From: an uncultured Acidobacteriia bacterium
Lineage (GTDB): Bacteria > Acidobacteriota > Terriglobia > Bryobacterales > Bryobacteraceae
DNA: 46,499 bases
Direction: 5' to 3'
NCBI GenBank assembly: GCA_903909435.1
Contig: CAIVVT010000077.1
Span: 1 to 46,499, forward strand
Shown here: one piece after another, positions 41,782 through 46,499 of the stretch
Layout: the number at the start of each line of letters is the position of its first letter
Numbering within the stretch: position 1 is the first letter of the stretch
The notes under the pieces: generated by a model
Database searches by the model: none
What the model was told of the DNA's origin: nothing
What the model saw: the letters and a program-made list of their open reading frames with translations, nothing else
Position numbers and translations under genes: made by a program

Positions 41782-42351
41782 ATGGGTTCAGATCTCAAAA
41801 CAGCGGCTGCTGGACGAAATTTCGCCTTGCTTGGGTTCGTGCCGGACCAGCTCGGCGCGCACCTGAATTCCATGCGCCGGCGATTGGTGCCGGAGTGCCC
41901 GTTCAAGTCCCATGTCACGGTGCTGCCTCCGCGTGCATTGGGTGCGCCGGCCGGTGAACTGTCCCGAACGCTGGACGGCGAATTGTCACGAGTCGAGCCA
42001 TTCGAGGTTGAATTGGGCGATGTGCAGGTTTTTCCAGCCAGCGGCGTGATCTATCTAAGCATAGAGACCGGCTTCGAGGCGCTGCGGCAGCTCCACGATC
42101 AGCTGACTCGTGGTGAGTTCGGTGCCACCGAGACTTACCCATTCCACCCCCACGTCACACTGGCGCAGGAATTTCCGTTGGAGCATTCGGGCGAATTGGT
42201 TGAGCGCGCCAGCGAGCTGTGGAATTCCTGGACGGGGCAGCGCAGCTTTGAACTGGGCCGTGTCAGTCTCGTTCAGGGGGAGGACTTGAGCACCTGGGAG
42301 ACGGTGCGCGAGTACGAGTTCACTCGGTTTCGACGTCGGAGAACAGTTTGA
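41782..42351 (+). CDS. 2'-5' RNA ligase / cyclic phosphodiesterase superfamily protein
   Basis: 2H-phosphoesterase fold, 189 residues, with both signature motifs: HVT at H44-T46 in FKSHVTVLPP and HVT at H124-T126 in FHPHVTLAQ. Such enzymes hydrolyse or ligate 2',5'- or 2',3'-cyclic phosphate RNA ends; the substrate cannot be told. The ATG has CGGAG upstream. Its last 32 bp overlap the convergent unknown gene. Confidence 0.87.
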   Translation: MGSDLKTAAAGRNFALLGFVPDQLGAHLNSMRRRLVPECPFKSHVTVLPPRALGAPAGELSRTLDGELSRVEPFEVELGDVQVFPASGVIYLSIETGFEALRQLHDQLTRGEFGATETYPFHPHVTLAQEFPLEHSGELVERASELWNSWTGQRSFELGRVSLVQGEDLSTWETVREYEFTRFRRRRTV

Positions 42352-42856
42352 ACTGTTTGGACGTGGCCGGCGCGGGACGTTCGCGCTTAGTCTTTGGCTT
42401 GCCCACCACCCCCAGCACCTGAACGCCGTTCAACCCGGCGCGAGGCACAAAAACCCGCTGCGCATTGCCTGCGTTTTCGGGTGGCGTCGCGAACAAGCCC
42501 TCCGCCTCCATCTCCATGATGTTATTGGAGATGGTTGACTCCAGGGAGTCGCCGTCGCGAAACTGCAATTCCACCCAAAGGCCAGTCGATTTCGGCCGCG
42601 CAAGGAATTCGCGCCGCTCCTCCAGCACACTCGGGCCGGCCAGGTCACGCACAAACGACACGCACTTGATCTGTGGATAAGGGATGATAGAGACAGCTCC
42701 CTCGGGACTCATTACTTCCAGCCCGTCCGGCGTTCGGCAAGTTTGGGGCTGCACGTACCCTCGCAGGAGCGAGCGGTCATAGCGGTCTACCAGAACTTTC
42801 TTGGCGGTCGAGGCACCCATCTGAAATTCAGCCACGAACCCTTTTCTTTCAAACAA
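42320..42856 (-). CDS. conserved protein of unknown function
   Basis: A 178-residue soluble protein if read from TTG 42856; GTG 42835, preceded by AAAAGGG, and ATG 42820 (MGASTAKKVLVDRYDRS) are shorter alternatives. The family is not recognised. SIIPYPQIKCVSFVRDL and LWVELQFRDGDSLEST are amphipathic beta strands, and the last 35 residues are basic and disordered (GKPKTKRERPAPATSKQ). It shares a promoter region with xerC/D and ends overlapping the RNA-ligase-like gene by 32 bp. Confidence 0.78.
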   Translation of the reverse strand: MFERKGFVAEFQMGASTAKKVLVDRYDRSLLRGYVQPQTCRTPDGLEVMSPEGAVSIIPYPQIKCVSFVRDLAGPSVLEERREFLARPKSTGLWVELQFRDGDSLESTISNNIMEMEAEGLFATPPENAGNAQRVFVPRAGLNGVQVLGVVGKPKTKRERPAPATSKQFKLFSDVETE

Positions 42857-42866
42857 TTACGAAGAT

Positions 42867-42876
42867 ATTGTATCAT
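42867..42876. promoter_or_regulatory. bidirectional promoter core: overlapping -10 hexamers of the unknown gene and xerC/D
   Basis: ATTGTATCAT reads TACAAT on the minus strand (42872-42867) and TATCAT on the plus strand (42871-42876), sharing the central TA. The plus hexamer lies 7 nt before ATG 42884, the minus one 10 nt before TTG 42856. Confidence 0.45.
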
Positions 42877-42883
42877 TGACGCG

Positions 42884-43813
42884 ATGAACAGCGAGGGCGG
42901 GCTAAGTTCCGCCGCGGCGGCATTCCTGGCTTGGTGCCGGATCGAGAAGGGTCTGGCGCCACAGACTTTGTTTGCCTATTCCCAAGACATTAACAAGTTC
43001 AAGTCGCACTGGGCCGAGCGCAAGCAGGCGGGTCTTCCGGCCGCCGCCGACCTGGCCGCCTACGTGGATGCACTTTACTCCGGGGGCCTCTCCAGCCGTT
43101 CGGTGGCACGCCACCTCACCACCCTGCGCAACCTGTACCGGTTCCTGCTGCGGGAGGACCGGGTCACCGAGGATGCCACCCGCTACCTGCATGCTCCGAA
43201 GCAGTGGCGCAACTTGCCTAAGTACTTGACGCGAGAGCAGGTTGAGCAGCTGCTGGCCGAACCGAAGCCCGAACTGCCGCGAGAATCGCGAGACCGGGCA
43301 ATGGTCGAAGTACTGTATGCCAGCGGTCTGCGGGTCAGCGAGCTGTGCGGGTTGAAGTTGAGCGATGCAAACCTGAGTTTAGGCTACCTAAGGGTTACTG
43401 GGAAAGGCAGCAAGACGCGCATGGTGCCACTCGGCCGGCACGCCCAGCAGGCCATCCAGGCGTACCTGGACTGCCCGCGCGCGCAATTGCTGCGCTCGCG
43501 CCCGTCCCCTTATCTGTTCGTAACGGCGCGTGGCGGCCCGCTGACACGCCAGGCATTCTGGAAGCGCTTGAGTTTTTATGGTTTGCGCGCCAGTATCCAC
43601 GTACCCCTGACACCGCATGTCCTGCGCCACAGTTTTGCGACTCACCTACTGGAGGGCGGCGCCGACTTGCGCAGCGTTCAGGCGATGTTGGGCCATGCCG
43701 ATATCGCGACCACCGAGATTTATACGCACGTGGTCCGCTCCCGTTTAAGGGAGATTGTGGACCGGCATCACCCGCGCGCTCAAACGCATGGGCCATTGGA
43801 GGCTAATAGGTAG
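42884..43813 (+). CDS. XerC/XerD-type tyrosine recombinase
   Basis: Site-specific recombinase of 309 residues, the size of XerC/XerD, which resolve chromosome dimers at dif. N-terminal SAM-like DNA-binding domain (about 8-95) with SYSQDIN-like AYSQDINKFKSHW; catalytic domain (about 115-300). All active residues are seen: R150 in YASGLRVSEL, K174 in GKGSK, H245 and R248 in PHVLRHSFATHLL, H271 in LGHADI and Y280 as nucleophile in TEIYTHV. ATG 42884 is favoured; an in-frame upstream extension to 42743 overlaps the divergent gene. No mobile element surrounds it and a CCA-enzyme gene follows at 2 bp, so a housekeeping role is likely. XerC versus XerD cannot be settled. Confidence 0.93.
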   Translation: MNSEGGLSSAAAAFLAWCRIEKGLAPQTLFAYSQDINKFKSHWAERKQAGLPAAADLAAYVDALYSGGLSSRSVARHLTTLRNLYRFLLREDRVTEDATRYLHAPKQWRNLPKYLTREQVEQLLAEPKPELPRESRDRAMVEVLYASGLRVSELCGLKLSDANLSLGYLRVTGKGSKTRMVPLGRHAQQAIQAYLDCPRAQLLRSRPSPYLFVTARGGPLTRQAFWKRLSFYGLRASIHVPLTPHVLRHSFATHLLEGGADLRSVQAMLGHADIATTEIYTHVVRSRLREIVDRHHPRAQTHGPLEANR

Positions 43814-43815
43814 AG

Positions 43816-45144
43816 ATGAGCGACTACATGTTCAATCTGGAAAGCCACTTGACGGCCGAGCAAAACGCTGCTCTTGCCGCCGTCCAGTCGGCTGCGGCCG
43901 AGGCCAATCTCAGCCTGTATCTCACCGGCGGCGCTCTCCGCGACATGCTGGGCGGATTCCCCATCCGCGACCTGGATTTCTCCGTCGAAGGCGCGGCCCT
44001 CAAACTGGCTCGCGATGTGGCCAAGAAGACCAACGCCGAACTGGTGAGCGTGGACGAGCTGCGAAAGAGCGCGGAACTCAAGTTCGAGAGCGGCGTCGTC
44101 TGTGAAATCTCGATGGCCCGCCTTGAGAAGTACCCCAAGCCGGGCGCCAAACCGCAGGTGACGCCCGCCACGATTCACGAGGATCTGCGCCGTCGTGACT
44201 TCACGGTGAACGCCATAGCGCTGTCGCTCAACCGCGCTTCTCGCGGTTTGATGATCGACCCGACCAACGGCGTTTCCGATCTGGAGCATAAGGAAATCCG
44301 GGCTATCACCAACTACACGCTGTACGACGACCCGGTCCGGCTCCTGCGCCTGATCCGTTATCGCGCCCGTCTCCAATTCACTGTTAACGAGCGCACCTGG
44401 CAGCAGTTTTTGAACGCCCGGGAAGCTGGTGTCACGGAGTCCATTCAACCCCGGTCATTGTTCGGCGAATTGAAGCAGATCGCCACGGAAAACGATCCGT
44501 TCGAGGTTCTGAAGGCCCTGGATGAGGAGAAGCTCCTTACGCTGTTCTGCAACGGGTTAACGGGCGCGAAACTGAACGCCGCGGCGTTCCAGAAGGTCGC
44601 CAAGCTGAAGACGATGATTCCGTTCGGCTCAGAGGTTCCGACCGACTGGTACGCCTTGAACCTGTGGTGCCTGACGCAGCCCTTGTCGTCTAAAGAAAAG
44701 GCGGCGCTCCTCGAACAGACTGGGATGACCAAGGAAGAAGCCGAGCCCTGGCAGAAACTCGAGGCGCGTTCGAAGAAGTTCGAAGGCGTGTTAAAGGAGC
44801 CAAAACTCAATCGCGCCTCGGTCATCTGGCATACGGTGAAAGCCGCGCCGGGCGAGGAGGTCTTTCTGCTGTCCCTGAAGTCAGCCGAGAAACTGGTGCA
44901 GGAGCGCCTCAAAAACTACTTCGGCAAGTATCTGGTGATCGTCGGCGAGATCACCGACGCGGAAGTGACCGATTCCACGGGAGTCGCACCAGGCACACCC
45001 GAGTACGCCGCCGCTCGCGAGACCTACACCGTTGCCCGTCTCGATGGACGCATCAAGAAGCCAATACCCCCAGAACCGGAGCCGGAGCCCGTAATTCAGC
45101 CGCGCGGACCGTTCGCTAGGTCGGCCAAGCCGAAGCAAGTCTAG
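43816..45144 (+). CDS. CCA tRNA nucleotidyltransferase / poly(A) polymerase family protein
   Basis: Class II nucleotidyltransferase of 442 residues. The catalytic head (about 25-165) has GGALRD (38-43) and the metal-binding D52/D54 in IRDLDFSVEG, the RRRDFTVNAIALSL block and the RNA-binding DPVRLLRLIRYRARL. The following helical part (about 250-380) is less similar to housekeeping CCA enzymes, and the C-terminus has a Pro/Glu-rich tail. All three tRNA genes in this window encode CCA, so repair would be the role if it adds CCA; poly(A) addition is an alternative. GGAGG upstream supports ATG 43816, 2 bp after the recombinase stop. Confidence 0.9.
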   Translation: MSDYMFNLESHLTAEQNAALAAVQSAAAEANLSLYLTGGALRDMLGGFPIRDLDFSVEGAALKLARDVAKKTNAELVSVDELRKSAELKFESGVVCEISMARLEKYPKPGAKPQVTPATIHEDLRRRDFTVNAIALSLNRASRGLMIDPTNGVSDLEHKEIRAITNYTLYDDPVRLLRLIRYRARLQFTVNERTWQQFLNAREAGVTESIQPRSLFGELKQIATENDPFEVLKALDEEKLLTLFCNGLTGAKLNAAAFQKVAKLKTMIPFGSEVPTDWYALNLWCLTQPLSSKEKAALLEQTGMTKEEAEPWQKLEARSKKFEGVLKEPKLNRASVIWHTVKAAPGEEVFLLSLKSAEKLVQERLKNYFGKYLVIVGEITDAEVTDSTGVAPGTPEYAAARETYTVARLDGRIKKPIPPEPEPEPVIQPRGPFARSAKPKQV

Positions 45145-45190
45145 GCCCTGCGCACGCCCGTTTGTGGGGTGGCGTCAACGGTTCGCCCGC

Positions 45191-46435
45191 TTACTCCTCG
45201 CCACGGATCAGGTCTTCGAACGTCTCCCTGCGCCTGACGATGCGCCACGCTGCACCATCGACCAGCACCTCGCAGGCACGCGGTCTCGCGTTGTAATTTG
45301 ATGCCTGAGTGAACCCGTAAGCCCCCGCGTTCAACAGCGCCAGCGTGTCACCTGGCAGCGCGTTCACGACTTCACGATCACGGGCCATAAAATCCCCGCT
45401 TTCGCAGATCGGGCCCACGACGTCGGCCAACACGGTCCCAAACTGATTCTTCCTGAGCGGCTGAATCTCGTGCCAGGCCTGGTACAAAGCGGGACGGATC
45501 AGGTCGTTCATGGCCGCATCGACCACCATGAACTCCTTCTCCCCGTTGCGCTTACGGTAGAGCACACGGGTGAGCAGTGCGCCCGCACGCGCGGCGACCC
45601 AGCGGCCCGGCTCAAACATGAGCGTGAGGTCCTTCCCCTCGATCAGCAAGCGGACGGCCGTCAGGTATCCCGCCAGATCGGGCTGCACTTCGCCGGGCTG
45701 GTAGGGCACGCCGATGCTCCCGCCCAGGTCCAGATGGTGGATGTCGAACCCGCGCGTGCGCAACCGCTCAGCCAGCGAGATCATCTTACGGGCCGATTCG
45801 ATCAGCGGCGCCGCGTCCAGCAACTGCGACCCGATGTGGCAACTGACGCCGTTCAGCGCAAGGTTTGGCAGCAGTCTCGCCCGTTCGTAGACCTGCTCGA
45901 CCTCGGCAATGTCGATGCCGAACTTATGCTCGCGCAAGCCCGTCGAGATGTAGGGGTGCGTCTGGGCGTCCACGTCCGGGTTTACGCGGACCGACACCGA
46001 AGCGGTCTTCCGCAGCCGCACCGCCAACGAACTGATCAGAGCAAGCTCTGCCTCGGATTCGCAATTGAACCCGAAAATGCCCTGCCCCAGGGCGAACTCG
46101 ATTTCTTCGCGCGTCTTTCCCACCCCCGCGAAGACAACTTTGGACGGATCTCCGCCGGCCTTCAACACGCGAAACAGTTCTCCGCCGGAGACGATGTCGA
46201 AGCCCGCTCCAAGTTCGCCCAGCAGGCGCAGCACGCTCAGATTGCTGTTCGCCTTCACCGCGAAGCAAACTCGGTGCGGCGCGCCCTCGAGCGCCCGCTC
46301 ATACGCCAGATAGCCCTCGCGCAAGGCGTCCGTCGAGTAGACGTAGCAGGGCGTGCCCGTCTCCGCGGTGATTCGCGAGAGTTCGACGTCTTCGCAGTAG
46401 AGGACGTTCTCCCTGTAGTGAAAAGTAGCTGTCAT
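45191..46435 (-). CDS. lysA: diaminopimelate decarboxylase
   Basis: PLP enzyme converting meso-diaminopimelate to L-lysine, the last step of lysine synthesis. 414 residues, normal length. K61 in FAVKANSN forms the Schiff base; HIGSQ, HHLDLGGSIGVPY and EPGRWVAARAG shape the PLP and substrate sites; GPICESGDFMARDR carries the Cys of the active site contributed across the dimer; ASNYNARPR follows near the end. All key residues are intact. It lies 22 bp after the last codon of a probable phosphatase gene on the same strand, so the two may be co-transcribed. No lysine riboswitch is visible in that gap. Confidence 0.96.
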   Translation of the reverse strand: MTATFHYRENVLYCEDVELSRITAETGTPCYVYSTDALREGYLAYERALEGAPHRVCFAVKANSNLSVLRLLGELGAGFDIVSGGELFRVLKAGGDPSKVVFAGVGKTREEIEFALGQGIFGFNCESEAELALISSLAVRLRKTASVSVRVNPDVDAQTHPYISTGLREHKFGIDIAEVEQVYERARLLPNLALNGVSCHIGSQLLDAAPLIESARKMISLAERLRTRGFDIHHLDLGGSIGVPYQPGEVQPDLAGYLTAVRLLIEGKDLTLMFEPGRWVAARAGALLTRVLYRKRNGEKEFMVVDAAMNDLIRPALYQAWHEIQPLRKNQFGTVLADVVGPICESGDFMARDREVVNALPGDTLALLNAGAYGFTQASNYNARPRACEVLVDGAAWRIVRRRETFEDLIRGEE

Positions 46436-46457
46436 TTTCCGAAAAAGTTCAATGGAA

Positions 46458-46499
46458 TTAGTGGACTTTCAGGACGATCACCGTCTGGTCGTCGTGCAC
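46458..46499 (-). CDS. C-terminal end of a probable PP2C/SpoIIE-type phosphatase (partial)
   Basis: The minus strand from the window edge reads VHDDQTVIVLKVH followed by TAA. DDQT followed by a hydrophobic final strand is the typical end of PP2C-type (RsbU/SpoIIE) serine phosphatases. Only 13 residues are inside the window, so the call is tentative; the open frame and position 22 bp upstream of lysA are the other support. Confidence 0.4.
   Translation of the reverse strand: MHDDQTVIVLKVH

Noticed and set aside
42743..42883. N-terminal extension of the recombinase
   Set aside because: It overlaps the divergent gene, lacks family similarity and precedes the -10 element; ATG 42884 fits XerC/D length.
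42884..43813. Integrase of a mobile element
   Set aside because: The tyrosine recombinase is surrounded by housekeeping genes and has XerC/D size, with no attachment-site repeats or cargo visible.

Overview
The window looks like a chromosomal segment of an Acidobacteriota member, most likely Bryobacterales (Solibacter/Paludibaculum-like). The inference rests on the protein families: an Oar-like TonB-dependent receptor next to an acidobacterial VWFA-related protein, an S55-domain protein in what looks like a Gram-negative envelope context, a hopanoid-type glycosyltransferase, and several conserved proteins of unknown function typical of that group. The DNA is GC-rich with outer-membrane, lipoprotein and heptose functions. 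I see no prophage, insertion sequence or CRISPR array. No stretch above 300 bases lacks a gene; the longest gaps are 7924-8204, 14699-14974 and 5301-5552.

Layout. 1-2241: thyX and dut, divergent from a shared promoter, then a tRNA-Ala. 2454-5300: a response regulator, a sensor kinase and a toast-rack lipoprotein on one strand, resembling LiaR-LiaS-LiaF. 5553-7923: an HD-GYP response regulator, a DinB-fold protein and a lytic transglycosylase. 8205-13589: a TonB-dependent receptor with a glycine-rich insert and a VWFA-related protein. 13607-16507: a Tat-exported mannonate-dehydratase-like protein and a GNAT-like protein. 16510-16749: two tRNA-Cys genes. 16825-25222: an S55-domain protein, a beta-propeller, a GmhA-type isomerase, an acetylesterase-like protein, a nitrilase-family protein and an Rpe-like epimerase. 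25253-28541: a parvulin, an HExxH protein, a TlpA thioredoxin, a stand-alone DsbD-alpha domain and a GT9 glycosyltransferase. 28646-30243: an unknown membrane protein and an ECF sigma factor with its zinc anti-sigma factor. 30333-35643: thrS, an HpnI-like glycosyltransferase and a second kinase/regulator pair. 35656-41389: an ABC exporter, a second parvulin, a lone membrane-fusion protein, an unknown protein and a patatin. 41421-46499: two conserved unknowns, a 2'-5' RNA ligase-like protein, a XerC/D recombinase, a CCA-adding-like enzyme, lysA, and the last codons of a probable PP2C phosphatase.

Themes. Envelope biogenesis and sensing dominate: parvulins, thiol-redox proteins, lytic transglycosylase, heptose and hopanoid enzymes, two-component systems and an ECF pair. 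dut and thyX form a dUMP-to-dTMP module. At the level of DNA, many genes here have a -10-like hexamer only 6-7 nt before the start codon, which suggests leaderless transcripts. Three divergent pairs have back-to-back -10 hexamers on opposite strands. The most system-like observations are this promoter architecture, the LiaFSR-like trio, and the S55/propeller pair in which the Ser and His motifs appear in the reverse order from SpoIVB as I recall it.
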